Shown one piece after another: positions 20,966 to 33,715 of a DNA stretch of 64,000 nucleotides. The DNA comes from Termitomyces sp. T153. Its lineage: Eukaryota; Basidiomycota; Agaricomycetes; Agaricales; Lyophyllaceae. The position numbers and the translations under genes are program-made. The notes beneath the pieces are model-generated. The model worked only from the letters and a program-made list of their open reading frames with translations, did no database searches and was not told where the DNA came from. The stretch covers positions 264,330 through 328,329 of the forward strand of contig JACKQL020000059.1 of assembly GCA_018296165.2 (NCBI GenBank), read 5' to 3'. The first letter of the stretch is position 1; the number at the start of each line of letters is the position of its first letter.

Positions 20966-22206
20966 TTTCATCCGTGAAGGGCGCCCTCCTCAGCCGCACC
21001 GCCCGCTACTAAATGCCATTAAATTAACATCACACTGTATTTAAATTATTCCACCTGGGCCCACAGCAACAACTGCCTGCCTACGCACACACGGATGATG
21101 TCGGTTGAGTTCAAACGAGCGGTCGTCCCCTCGACTCGGGAAACACCAGACTGAATTTCCCGCTTTTGTGGAATGAGATTGACAAGGATGGACAAAAACA
21201 AAATGTAACGGACCATTGAATATCGTTTGCAAATATAGTACAGCAATGCGGGGAGGGAAGAATGAAGGCCGAACATGCGACAGGAAACAAGGAGGTCGAA
21301 TGCCATACCAGGATCAGCTACCAAATAGTCATCGATCAATTGGAGCGACAAGTCATAATTAGCTAGCATAGAAGGAAGACAAAGTCGAACGCGGTCAGCA
21401 ACAGCAGAGTATACCGCAGATATACCAAATTTATCCCCCATATACAAAAGTGACTTAATGATATCCACTCTCAAAGGCTGGCGACTCAAATAGGAGCTGG
21501 AAAGAGTAATGAATTGGCACCGAGAAATGACAAAAAAATAAACATATGAGTCAAGAGAGTAGATAGCACGGATTAGAATAAAAAAATTGACAGCATCCTC
21601 ACTAATGATATGGATAATATGGAACTGTTTCGCATCATGCAAAGGGCAGGCGAGCCACATTGCCTTGAAGTGTGGTGACAGCCTGGTGAACACCGAGGTG
21701 TGGATATGAAAAGTAGCATTGCCAACCAACAAGATTGAATTGCCATCAAAGAATCAAACAGAAGAGACATTGGATAGTATCGGGTCAGAGGACAAAGGAA
21801 AATGGTGTGCAGGAACTGGGAAAAGAGACATCGCTGTAAAAAGCTAGAATAACACTGTAGAAAGGCAAAGTGAAGGAACACTGAAACACCTTAATGACCA
21901 ATTGTCTCAGAAATATGAATGAAAGAATAATATTTTAAAAAAAGGAGATGTTATGAAAATCTAGCAAACAATTGAGTAGCCCAATAAAAGAGGAACACAT
22001 GCATAAGCAAAATAAGAATGGATGCTGGAAGAGAAAGAGTAGGAAGGTCATGCATCTAGAGTGCCATGGGGGATGGTAGCAATAGAAAAAAAAAACAAAT
22101 AATTTAGAACAGGCCATCTGGACCAAAAGACATGAAGATTTATCTGAATCAACCTTTTTGATTTTTTTTGATAGAGCCTCCAAGAACCCACTACTAAACT
22201 AGCGAG
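20966..22206. mobile_element. Insertion of about 1.24 kb carrying a BTB gene between modules 1 and 2
   Basis: In module 3 the text runs '...ccaatgtaacttaagagacc...' without a gap (28372-28390). In module 1 'ccaatgtaa' (ending at 20965) and 'aacttaagagacc' (from 22207) are separated by about 1,240 bp that hold the BTB pseudogene. I see no clear terminal repeats or target duplication beyond an ambiguous 'aa', so the mechanism is unknown. It could be an ectopic gene insertion. Confidence 0.6.
21046..21831 (-). pseudogene. BTB/POZ domain protein, truncated
   Basis: From the ATG at 21831 a TGA follows after 25 codons; the Trp-like position before FFDGNSILLVGNATF suggests a TGG to TGA change. The main frame from 21732 to 21046 then gives a BTB fold: LLVGNATFHIHTSVFTRLSP, an FILIRAIYSLDS segment, then DIIKSLLYMGDKFGISAVYS and further helices. 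A 66-nt phase-0 intron near 21540-21475 is possible (GTTTAT...CGCCAG). The C-terminus stops at VE, shorter than usual for the Agaricomycete BTB family. Related proteins bind CUL3 or act as transcription cofactors; nothing here proves a partner. Confidence 0.7.
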
Positions 22207-22893
22207 AACTTAAGAGACCTTAAGGTCATGACAATCACATGTGAGATCAGTTGTAATGGTGCATGATCCGCTTCACACAATATCCTATATGCCCTATACG
22301 CATCACTCCCCACTCGTTATTCTGTTAATCCAGAAGATAGTTCATTCTTACTATACTCTTACATACAGTCTACCTACTATATAAAATGATTTGACTTGTA
22401 TCCTAGGTCCCAATTTTTTTCAATACTAGGACTTACAACTGTTGCTTTGAAAGACTCAGTTTAATCTCTTGCAACATTACCATGTATCACATGCTATGGT
22501 CACATATTTTGCACAGGATCACTTCTTAGCTTTCTTATTTTATTTTTGTCACTGGATGTTGCTGGCCTGATCTTTGTCCTCAATGTGTGTGTACGTTTTG
22601 AAAATGAGGTTCATTGATTTGTTGAAATGGATTCGAGATAACTCTAGCAAAATCTGAACAACACTGAATTGAACTGCATTTCAAGTATTCAATGAAAAAA
22701 ATCTTTATTGTGCCCAGATAGGAAGACCAAATGTTCCAGCAAGCATTCTCATTGGATTATCAAGATCTTCTCATGCTGGCAATGCTCATTACCACTTGGA
22801 AAGCTCAGAAAGGCTGTAGCCTACTTTTTTGGGGTCACTACAACCACTGCCAGCCAGCATTCTCACCAGATTATCAAGATCTTCTCATGCTGG

Positions 22894-23964
22894 TGATACG
22901 GCGGTCTCAAATATAGAGACAAAAGAGATCATTCCAAAAAAATCCTATATATTTAAAAAGATAATACAAATTGTCTGTAAAAGAGCTGAAAACTGTAAGC
23001 TCAAGGATAAATGTCGAAAACTGTAGATGTCAGACAAACCTCGAAGCCAGCCTCAGTCCCATAAAGACCAGTAAAATGACAGAAAGACCAGTGTCAATGA
23101 CATAGTAGCCAGCCATCAAAACTGATGGCAGGGCACAGGGGAGTGGCAGTATGCTGGAGCTGATAAGCCAATTACAGATCATGGATCCCAGGTCTAACTG
23201 TCAAACAGATACCCCTCCCCTTCCCTCAAAAACCCAGTAAGGTGTCTCAAGGACCTACAAAGACCCACAAAAGGATCAACCTAAGGAGCTCCAGTAGGAC
23301 AAGTTTGGGGAGGAACAAAAGAAGACAGACCACGCAGAAAGGGTGACTTGATTGAATGGGCCGACACTAAAAATAGGCATTCAGATGGATCTCTCAATCA
23401 AAAACCCAAAGCTAATGCACCTGTTCTCAAATACACCTCAAAAACCCTCAGCTAGCTTGCCAGTCTTGCATGGATAAGGAAGGAAAAGGTTAGAAGAGGC
23501 AAAGAAAATAGAAGGAAGAAGAGGATGGGGAAAGAGGGAGAAAATCTGACAGGATAAAGGATACGGCAAATGCATGGGCAAGGTCAGCCACCAGCCACCG
23601 ATGTCCCTGTACAGATGGCAAAAACACAAGGAAAGGCAGTGGTCTGTGCACAGATAATGAGTTATAAAAGGGGAGAGATTTCAAGAGAGAGGGCAAGCAA
23701 ACTATGTACCATGGCTCGGAATTCCCCAGGGAGTGGAGTTCTTAGGCTTATGAGTATTAGTTGCTTCGGGATTAGTCAATATACTATTGTGCCCATTTGT
23801 CTGGGCGAGACTGTCTCAAGCAGTTTGAATTAAATCACAAACAATCAATATTATTTCTATTCTACGTGGGTTTTGAGTGTAACTAAGCCCTCGAACCTCT
23901 GTGAAAAGAAAGTTTGATCAGTTGATCTGATCCATTGACGGCATCAAACTTACAATTCGCATCA
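22894..23964 (+). mobile_element. Insertion in module 2, possibly LTR-like, flanked by CTGG
   Basis: In module 3 'tctcatgctggcaacgctc' is continuous (near 29052-29070). Here 'catgctgg' (to 22893) is followed by 1,071 bp before 'caacgc' resumes at 23969. CTGG is present on both sides (22890-22893 and 23965-23968), which may be a 4-bp target duplication. The ends are TGATACG and CGCATCA, imperfect inverted 7-mers. Inside there is a TATAAAAG box (23663-23670) and a TGTAGATGTC start (23022), as in a solo LTR, but no matching LTR end was found. No coding capacity is seen. Confidence 0.45.
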
Positions 23965-24313
23965 CTGGCAACGCACAATACCGCCAAACAACACTTAAAA
24001 TAACTTGGAAAGCTCAGAAAGGCTATAGCCTGGTTTTTCGGAGTCACTACAAGGTTACTAATCTTTGCTAATTCCAATAACTCGTGGACACATGTTGGGC
24101 TCACTTCAGGACGGTGCTGACTTTGTGACGTCGAATTTTCATTGACATTGACCCAATGACCCGAACCGTAACCACTACGCCCGCAATGCCATGACACAGC
24201 CTTTCAATTTCCACGGCATATGCACAGCCTCATGACAAGTATAAGTCGGTAAGAGACTGGTGAACCCACGAACGACATCTCACGTCCTTGCTTTCATCAC
24301 GAGTGGAACAATC

Positions 24314-26565
24314 ATGCCCAATTCCTCAAAATTCCTTGCTATCAAGATCTGGCAACAGTCAAGACTCAAAGTAGATTGGCTCGACAACTTGATAATTACC
24401 GCTGGAGTAGTTCGCGATGCCAGTGACTTAATACCCTTCCCTTATTTGAAACTAGCTGCGGGAATCGTAATCCAGGTGTTGTTGAAGATACAGGTGAAAT
24501 CCAGGCTTGGTGTCAAAACCAAACTCTGAACTAGTGCTTACTATATGCTTCCACAGACTGTCCGCAGGCATGTCGATGACTTCAGGGATCTTTCAGAGAA
24601 ACTCGTGAGAATTATCACGACTGTTCGAGATACTGTTCGTGAATGGCCTCAAGGTCAAATCCTACCTACCGACTTTGTCCATCGCTGCTCGAATTTTGTA
24701 AAGTACTTACCTAAATTCAAATTACATGGTAAAACATGGTTCATTGATATCTCCTTTCTCAGTGAGCTGTTGACTCTGCAGACTGGAATCAATGAACTTG
24801 TCCGTCAAAATGGTTCTTGGACCCGCTTTTTAAGAACAGCAAAGATCCTCGATGCAATCGCGCGGTATAGAGAACAGATTACTGACATGCGATCGGACTT
24901 TACAGTATGTTCATTTTTGACTTTTCACTCCATATCACCTCTCAACTACATAGCTTGAGGTTGTCATCCGCATATATATGAAGGGGGCAGAAGGACAGCG
25001 ACCCCGTCATCTGGTCCATTGCTTCTACATTCTTGATGCTACCAACAAAATCCTCAATGTGCCAATGGATTGGTGTTCCAGCTTCAATGTATGGAATCTG
25101 TCCTATAGATACACCTAAAACTGATTCTGTCTATTTTGACAGGCCCTCGAGAACCTCATCAAATACAGGTTCCGTGAGCATTCTGGACATGAGATGATTG
25201 AGAGAGGAAGTTTTGCCTTGTCCCTCCAAAGAGCAGATGACATATGGCGGAGGCTGTATGAAGACAATTTGGATGATTGGCTTCCTCAGCCTGGCATTAC
25301 CATTACCATGGACATCTATTTCCAAGACAAGTCATATGGAAAGCCCAACAATCCAATGTGCCCATCTTGTCATCATTCATGTGCAAGAGGCTCCTTTGGG
25401 GAGTATATTGAGTGGTATTGAATGTTCCCATGCATTTTATGGCATCCATTCTGACTTTTTGTTAGCTCCCAATGTGAGACACTAGTTCACAATTGGGCCT
25501 GTGATGTAGATATACCATTGCATGTCAACCAAGACACAGATGAGATGGCCACATCTGAGTCAGCCATACTCATAGGTCCATTGGCCCCATCCAACTTGTC
25601 AGGGAACTCAAGCAATCTCAGTGCACAGGGACTGCGTGTGAATGACAACAATCCTCAAGATCTTCACCAATTTTTTCGCCGTTTTTGGGTTCCCTCACCA
25701 GGTAATAAGATTCTCAAAGTCATTCATACTGTATTTATGATTTATCATGCTTCCAGTCTTTCATGTACTATCTCCACTCCACTCGGCAATGCAGAAAGAT
25801 AATTCAAACACTGTTAGACATTTATTAGAGGGGAGTGCTGATGTGAATGATGCTGAAGGTAAGGATGGACAGTCTTGATAATTCTTGTTCTGACTTCCAC
25901 ACTTGCAGATCACTCCCAACGAACTTCACTTCACCTTGCAGCATGGTTTGGACACTCAGATGTTGTTCAATCTTTGTTAAATCACAATGTTGATGTGAAT
26001 GCTAGAGGTGGGGATGCACAGTCTTTAAAAGTCTTGGCCTGACTTCCACACTTGTAGATCACTCCCGAAAAACTCCACTTCACCTTGCAGCATGGTTAGG
26101 ACACTTGAACATTGTTCAATTTTTGTTGAAACATGATGCTGACGTACATGCACAGTTTTGAAGTTCTTGGCCCGACTTACACCTTTACAGACTGTTATGG
26201 ACAAACCCCACTTCATCTTGCAGCATGTTGTGGACACTTGGACATTGTTCGATTTTTGTTGAGCCACAATTGTGATGCGAATGCTAGAGGTGAGGATGGA
26301 CAGTCTAGAAAAGTCTTGACCTGACCTCCACACTTACAGATCAGCAGGAGAAAAACTCACTTCAAATTGCAGCACAGTTTGGAGAATTGGAGACTGTTAA
26401 AGTTTTGTTGAAACATAATGCCGATGTGCATGCTAGAGGTGAGGATGTACATTTTACAAAATTCTTGGCCTGACTTACACACTTCCAGACTGTGATCTTG
26501 ACTTTGCAAGAGGGGAAAAACACTCAAACATTGTCAATTATTTGTTGGGTCAAATGAATACTTGA
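24314..26565 (+). pseudogene. Ubiquitin-like/ankyrin gene, copy 2
   Basis: Same exon layout as copy 4, from the ATG at 24314 to the TGA at 26563-26565. The N-terminal helical domain and the ubiquitin-like domain are well preserved. Exon 5 has a TGA at 25419-25421 and a second TGA at 25452-25454; the second is shared with copy 3. In the ankyrin part a 15-bp deletion near 26150 removes the end of one repeat together with its GTGAGG donor site, and the last exon has lost the GETP segment. A truncated helical plus ubiquitin-like protein could still be made. Confidence 0.82.
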
Positions 26566-27026
26566 TAGTAAGGCCCAAGATTGTTGTAACGTCCATTCTA
26601 TATTGAATGACCCCTCACACAGGTGAAATTACATCCTTGCTCAGTCAAGATATCAACATTGTGGAACATTCAGTACTTCAATATGTACCTTCAGTTCAGA
26701 ACAATCATGTACAGCTTTCATCCCTGCTATTGATAGGCAACATCAGTTCATTATAATACAATCCACCCGTCGACAGCATATACCCTCTAGTTCACCCACC
26801 ATTGGACCTTCTCAGAACACGATTTGCATCTATACATAGCCTCACTTGAATGCACAGTCTGTCCCTCCTACCACCTAACCCACATCAACGGACCCCACGC
26901 GCCACACTCTCAAACGGTTCGCCATATCTGGATACACAATTTTCATCCCTAAACACTCCAACCAAGCTCCCCGTCTCACTGTAAGCGGCTCCCCACCCAC
27001 GCCATACTCTCGACAGCCTGTCATCC

Positions 27027-28245
27027 CTACTCATGCACCGACGCCACACCACGCTCACCCTCCCCCAACTGACCTACCAACCTCCGCGCCACACTCTCAA
27101 AATCCTCGTCCCTCGTCCTCGGAGTCGACACAATCGTCCGTCGGGAGGTGGAGTCAGCAAGTATGAGACTCGCGCTGCGTGGTGTGAGGGTGATTGTGAG
27201 ATTCGACATGGGTATTGGGTCGTTTTGGTTTGGGGTTCAGGATGTGGTGGGTGGATTGAGGAAGGTAAGGGGGAAGACTCGGTGGAGGGAGGATAAGATA
27301 GGGAGGAGGGAGCAGAGGGCTTGTGTAGAAAGAAAGGAAGAGGTTTGATACTGACTTTGTTGTCGGGGCTGACGAAGGTTTGTTTGTGTGGAGGATTGAT
27401 GCTGAGGCGCCTGTGGAGTGGGAGCGGGAGCGGGAAGTTGAAGAGAGTGGATGGGTGTAGTATGTTGAGCCGGGAGGGAATAGACGAGGTTTTGACTCCG
27501 TGTCGGGTTCCTGTTGTAGTTGGGAGAGAACTAGAAGAAGAGATTAGTTTTGAAACTTGGAATAGATTTATAAAGTAGCAGAATACATACCCAACGTATC
27601 ATTCGACGTCCTCGCCTGCATACTTCCATTCTCCTCTAATAAATCTCCAGAGCTACCAAGACAGATTACCCCGCTTTGCACTCCGTAGACCCTCACCAGA
27701 TCCACGAGCCTCGCGCGAGGCTGCGCATGATCAAACTCATCCTTATACGCCTCATAAGTGTCGTCTGTCCATACGCCCTCACGTACTTTGAGCGCGATAA
27801 ATTTATCGAAGATGACTGTCTCACGTTGGATCGTGCTTAGCGGAGACGCGTGCTGATGTTGATTTTGATTTGATGGAGGGATCAGTGCATACGGACTCGA
27901 ATTCACCGTTTGGACTTGCGGCGCAAATAGTGGAAACGGATCACTTGTATACGGTGCCCTTACAAGTTGATCATATGCTAGAATATGCGTCGGGCGCAAA
28001 ACGTGCATGCATGCTGCATAGAATGTTCGGTCAACAAGACGCAAGGAGATTGAGAGCCAGTAGAGAGTTTTGCGCTGACGAGCGGGTTTGGGGAGGTCTG
28101 GAAGGGAAGATTGTGGGAACGTGAATTAGATTATGTGCAGAAGGATGTGTGGGGGAAGGGTGGATAGTGTGGGTGTGATTCGGGGGCTGTCAGAAGAGGA
28201 GAAGTAGGGTGGAGGTGGGGCTGTAGCTTTAGTGTCGAGAATCAT
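27027..28245 (-). pseudogene. F-box-like protein gene, array copy 2
   Basis: Two-exon copy from the ATG at 28245 (MILDT start). A TAA at 28126-28128 replaces the Tyr of the HIIYLTF stretch in the F-box-like helix, and the segment after KVRE has lost several codons relative to copy 4. The C-terminal LTITLTPRS/RRTIVSTPRTRDED block ends at 27027. Confidence 0.78.
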
Positions 28246-29415
28246 CACAGTCTGAGAGAGATGCAGTAAGGTACGGAAGATAAAGAGAGTTGTACTGCGG
28301 AGCTGTGGGTGAGCGGAGATAGCTGACCGAGGTCAATATGCGATTGTTCGAGGGTTATTTTTTGCCGAACCAATGTAACTTAAGAGACCTTAAGGTCACG
28401 ACAATCACGTGTGAGATCAGTTGAAACGGCGCATGATCCGCTTCACGCGATCCTATACGCCCTATACGCGTCACCCCCCACTCGTTATTCTGTTAATCCG
28501 GAAGATAGTTCATTCTTACTATACTCTTACGTACAGTCTGCCTACTATATAAGATGATTCGACTTGTATCCTAAGCCCCAATTTTTTTCAATACTAGGAC
28601 TTACAACTGTTTCTTTGAAAGACTCAGTTTAATCTCTTGCAACGTTACCGTGTATCACATGCTACGGTCACATATTTTGCACAGGATCACTTCTTAGCTT
28701 TCTTATTTTATTCTCGTCACTGAACGTCGCTGGCCTGATCTTCGTCCTCAATGTGTGCGTACGTTTTAAAAATGAGGTTCATTGATTTGTCGAAATCGAT
28801 TCGAGATAACTCTAGCAAAATCTGAACAGCACTGGATTGAACTGCATTTCAAGTGTTCAATGAAAAAAATCTTTCTTGTGCCCAGATAGGAAGACCGAAC
28901 GTTCCAGCAAGCATTCTCATCGGATTATCAAGATCTTCTCATGCTGGCGACGCTCATTACCACTTGGAAAGCTCAGAAAGGCTGTAGCCTGCTTTTTCGG
29001 GGTCACTACAACCACTGCCAGCCAGCATTCTCGCCGGATGATCAAGATCTTCTCATGCTGGCAACGCTCGATACCGCCAAACAACACTTAAAATAACTTG
29101 GAAAGCTCAGAAAGGCTGTGGCCTGGTTTTTCTCGGTCACTACAGGGTTACTTACTAATCTTTGCTATTTTCAATAACTCGTGGACACATGTTGGCTAGG
29201 CTCAGTTTAGGACGGCGCTGACTTTATGACGTCGAATTTTTATTGATAATGACCCGATGACTTGAACCGTAACACTACGCCCGCAATGATATGACACAGC
29301 CTTTCAATTTTCACGGCCATATGCACAGCCTCATGTCAAGTTATAATTCGGTAAGAGACTAGTGAACCCACGAACGACATCCCACGTCCTTGCTTTTGTC
29401 ACCAGTGGATCAATT

Positions 29416-31857
29416 ATGCCCAATTACTCGAAATTCCTTGCTATCAAGATCTGGCAACAGTCAAGACTCAAAGTAGACTGGCTCGACAACTTGATAATTA
29501 CCGTTGGAGTAGTTCGCGATGCCAGTGACTTAATACCCTTCCCTTATTTGAAACTAGCTGCGGGAATCGTAGTCCAGGTGTTGTTGAAGATACAGGTGAA
29601 GTCTAGGCTTGGTGTCAAACCAGACTCTAAGCTAGTACTTACTATATGCTCCCACAGACTGTCCGCAGGCATATCGATGACTTCAGGGATCTCTCGGAGA
29701 AACTCGTGAGAATTATCACGACTGTTCGCGATACTGTTCGTGAATGGCCTCAAGATCAAAGCCTGCCTACCGACTTTGTCCATCGCTGCTCGAATTTTGT
29801 AAAGTACTTACCTGAATTCAAATCTACATGGTAAAACATGGTTAATTGATATCTCTCCTCTCAGTCAGCTGTTGACTCTGCAGACTGGAATCGATGAACT
29901 TGTCCGTCAAAATGATTCTTGGACCCGCTTTTTAAGAACAACAAAGATCCTCGATGCAATCGCGCGGTATAGAGAACAGATCACTGACATGCGATCGGAC
30001 TTTACAGTATGTTCATTTTTTACTTTTTACTCCATACCGCCTCTCAGCTACAAAGCTTGATGTCATCATCCGCATATATATGAAGGGGGCGGAAACACAC
30101 CGACCTCGTCATCTGGTCCATTGCTTCTACATTCTTGATGCTACCAACAAAATCCTCCATGTGCCGATGGATTGGTGTTCTAGCTTTAATGTATCGAATC
30201 TGTCCTATCAGGGCTAGATACACCTCAAACTAATCCTGTCTATTCTTTAACAGGCCCTTGAGAACCTCATCAAATACAGGTTCCGCGAGCATTCTGGACA
30301 TGAGATGATTGAGAGAGGAAATTTTACCTTGTCCATCCAAAGAGGAGGCAAAATGTCACAGAGGCTGTATGAGGACAATTCGGATGATTGGCTCCCTCTC
30401 ATTGAGCCTGGCATTACCATTACCATGGATATCTATTTTGAAGACAAGTCATATGGAAAGCCCAACAATCCAATGTGCCCATCTTGTCATTATCCATGTG
30501 CAAGGGGCTCTATTGGGCAGTATATTGAGTGGTATTTAATGTTCCCATGCATTTTATGGCATCCATTCTGACTTTTTGTTAGCCCCCAATGTGAAACACT
30601 AGTTAGCAATTGGGCCTATGATGTAGATGAACCATTGCATATCAACCAAGACACAGATGAGGTGGCTACATCTGAGCCAGCCATACTCATGCGACCATCG
30701 GTCCCATCCAACTTGCCAGGAAACTCAAACAATCTCAGTGCACAGGGACTGCATGTGAATGACAACAATCCACAGAATCCTCACCAATTTTTTCGCCGTT
30801 TTCAGGTTCCCACAGGAGGTAATAACATTCTGAAAGTCATTCATACTGTATTTATAATTGATCATGCTTCCAGTCTGCCATGTACTACCTGCACTTCACT
30901 CTGCCGTATGGGAAAAGAATCTGGACACTGTTAGACATTTATTAGAGGAAAATGCTGATGTAAATGCTGCTAAAAGTGAGGATGTATAATCTTGAAAACT
31001 TCTAGGCCTAACTTCCACAAACATGTAGATCACCAGGGGAAAACTCCACTTCATGTTGCAGCATCGAAAGGACACTTGGACATTGCTGAACTTTTGTTGA
31101 ATCACAATGCTGATGTGCATGCTGGAGGTGAGTATGTATAGTCTTGAAAATTCTCAGTCTGATTTCCACACATGCAGATTACCGGGGAAGAACACCACTT
31201 CATGCTGCAGCATTGCATGGAGACTTGGACATCACTGTACTCTTGTTGAATCACAATGCTGATGTGCATGCAAGAAGTGAGGATACACAGTCTTGAAAAG
31301 TCTTGGCATGACTTCCACACTTGCAGACAGTGAGGGACAAACCCCACTTTATCTTGCAGTGTTAGGACACTTGAATATTGTTCAATTTTTGTTGAAACAT
31401 GATGCTGACATACATGCTAGAGGTGAGGATGCACAGTTTTGAAAATTCTTGGCCTGACTTACACACTTACAGATTGTCATGGACAAACCCCTCTTCATCT
31501 TGCAGTATGTTGGGGACACTTGGACATTGTTCGATTTTTGTTGAATCACAATGTTGATGTGAATGCTAGAGGTGAGGATGCACAGTGTTCAAAATTCTTG
31601 GTCTGACTTCCACACTTGTAGATCGGCAGGAGAGAACACCACTTCACTTTGCAGCATGGTCAGGACACTTACAGACCGTTAAACTGTTGTTGAAACATAA
31701 TGCTGATGTGCATGCTAGAGGTGAGGATGCACAGTTTTCAATTCTTGGCCTGACTTACACACTTGCAGACTGTGATGGAGAAACCCCACTTGACTGCGCA
31801 AGAGGGGAAAAACACTCAAACGTTGTCAATTATTTGTTGGGTCAAATGAATGCTTGA
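29416..31857 (+). pseudogene. Ubiquitin-like/ankyrin gene, copy 3, single stop
   Basis: All exons of copy 4 can be found from the ATG at 29416 to the TGA at 31855-31857, with frames and splice sites kept. The only clear coding lesion is a TGA at 30569-30571 in exon 5, where copy 4 has a Ser codon (TCA); copy 2 has the same TGA. The ankyrin part has an N-terminal repeat and six further exons, one of them 96 nt instead of 99. If translated to the stop, the product would keep the helical and ubiquitin-like domains and lose all ankyrin repeats; this could be a truncated isoform rather than a dead gene. Confidence 0.8.
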
Positions 31858-32330
31858 TAGTAAGGCCAAAGATTGTTGTAACGTCCATTCTATATTGAAT
31901 GACCTCTCACACAGGTGAAATTACATCCTTGCTCAGTCAAGATATCATCATTGTGGAACATTCAGTACTTCAATATGTAGCTTCAGTTCAGAACAATCAT
32001 GTACAGCTTTCATCCTTGTTATTTCCTCTAGTCTCGAGATAAGCAAGAACAGTTCACTACTATAGAATCCATGCGTCGACAGGGTATACATATCAATTGA
32101 GCTCGAGTTACACCCTTTAAGTAACTGACCCATCATTGAACCTTCTCACAACACGATCTGCATCAATACACAGTTTCGAATGAATGTACAATCTGCCCCT
32201 CCTACCACCTAAACCGCACCAACTGACCTGCGCGCCACACTCTCAAGCGGTTTGTCATAACTGGAATGTCACTGTCCAACTCTCAAAACTTCGTCATTCC
32301 GACCCGTACACCATGCAACGTACGTCGTCC

Positions 32331-33569
32331 CTACTCATGCACCGATGCCACACCACGCTCACCCTCCCCCAACTGACCTACCAATCTCCCTTGCCACACT
32401 CTCAAGGTCCTCGTCTCTCGTCCTCGGAGTCGACACGATCGTCCGTCGGGAGGTCGAGTCAGCAAGTATGAGACTCGCGCTGCCTGGTGTGAGAATGACT
32501 GTGAGGTTTGACATGGATATTGGGATTGTTTTGTTTTGGGGTTCTGAGTGTGGTGGGTGGGTTGAGGAAGGAAAGGGGGAAGACTCGGTGGAGGAAGGAG
32601 AGGGGGGAGAGGGGGGAGCAAAGGGCTTTTGTCGGGATTTGAGAACAGGAAGAGGTCTGATACCAATTTTGTTGTCGGAGCTGGTGAAGGTTTGTTTGTG
32701 TAGAGGGTTGATGCTGAGGCGTCTGTGGAGCGGGAGCGGAAGCGGGAAGTTGAAGGGAGTGGAGGGGTGAGTATGTTGAGCCGGGAGGGAATGGACGAGG
32801 TTGACTCCGTGTCGGGTTCCTGTTGTGGTTGGGAGGGGACTGGAAGAAGTGATTAGTTTTGAAACTTGAATAAATTTTTGATATAACAGAATACACACCC
32901 AACGTATCATTCGACGTCCTCGCCTGCATAATCATACTTCCATTTCCCTCTAGTAAATCTCCAGAACTACCAAGACAGATTACCCCGCTTTGCACTCCGT
33001 ACACCCTCACTAGATCCTCGAGCCTCGCGCAAGGCTGCGCATGATCAAACAAATCCTTATACACCTCATCCCTCTCAAGATGAAGCTCTGGATCGTCTGC
33101 CCATACATCCTCACGTACTTTGAGCGCGATAAATATATCGAGGATGACTGTCTCACGTTGGATCGTGCTTAGCGGAGACGCGTGCTGATGTTGATTTTGA
33201 TTTCATGGAGGGATCGGCACATATGGATTCGAATTCACCGTTGGGACTTGCGGCGCAAGTAGTGGACACGGATCACTTGTATACGGTGCCCTTACAAGTT
33301 GATCATATGCTGGAATATGCGTCGAGCGCAGAACGTGCATGCATGCTGCGTAGAATGTTCGGTCGACGAGACGCAGGGAGGTTGAGAGGCCAGTAGAGAG
33401 TTTTGCACTGACGAGTGAGTTTAGGGAGGTCTGGAAGGGAAGATTGTGGAAACGTGAGGTAGATTATGTGTAGAAGGATGTGTGGGGGCAAGGTGGATAG
33501 TGTGGATGTGATGTGGGGGCCATTAGAAGAGAAGTAGGGTAGAGGTAAGGCTTTAGTGTCAAGGATCAT
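32331..33569 (-). pseudogene. F-box-like protein gene, array copy 3
   Basis: From the ATG at 33569 the frame is correct through LPPHILLHIIYLTFPQSS but shifts at LYWPLNLPAS because of a one-base insertion near 33385. A second frameshift lies near the C-terminus, where VAREIGRSVGGG replaces VARRLVGQLGEG. Exon 2 can still be recognised by its TLTP and TSRRTIVSTPRTRDED text. Confidence 0.78.
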
Positions 33570-33715
33570 GAGAGTCGAGAAGAGGAAGAGATGTAGTAAA
33601 GTACAGAATTTAAAGAGAGTTGTACTGTGGACCTCTCGAGGCTGTGGGTGAGCGGAGATAGCTGGCCAAGGCGGATATGCAATTGTTCGAGGGTTATTTT
33701 CTGTGGAACCAATGT

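Larger units (their letters stand above)
22207..28372. repeat. Tandem module 2 (decayed)
   Basis: Second copy of the unit. Its left flank (22207-22893) aligns with 28380-29060 but has lost many CpG dinucleotides to TpG/CpA. It lacks the roughly 1.15-kb flank piece present in modules 1 and 4, a deletion shared with module 3. A 1.07-kb insertion interrupts it at 22894-23964. Confidence 0.85.
28378..33715. repeat. Tandem module 3 (nearly intact ankyrin gene, broken F-box-like gene)
   Basis: Third copy of the unit. It has no insertion, so it shows the uninterrupted state of the sites disrupted in modules 1 and 2. It shares with module 2 the left-flank deletion and the TGA in ankyrin-gene exon 5. 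The gene-free left flank is 28378-29415. Confidence 0.85.
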
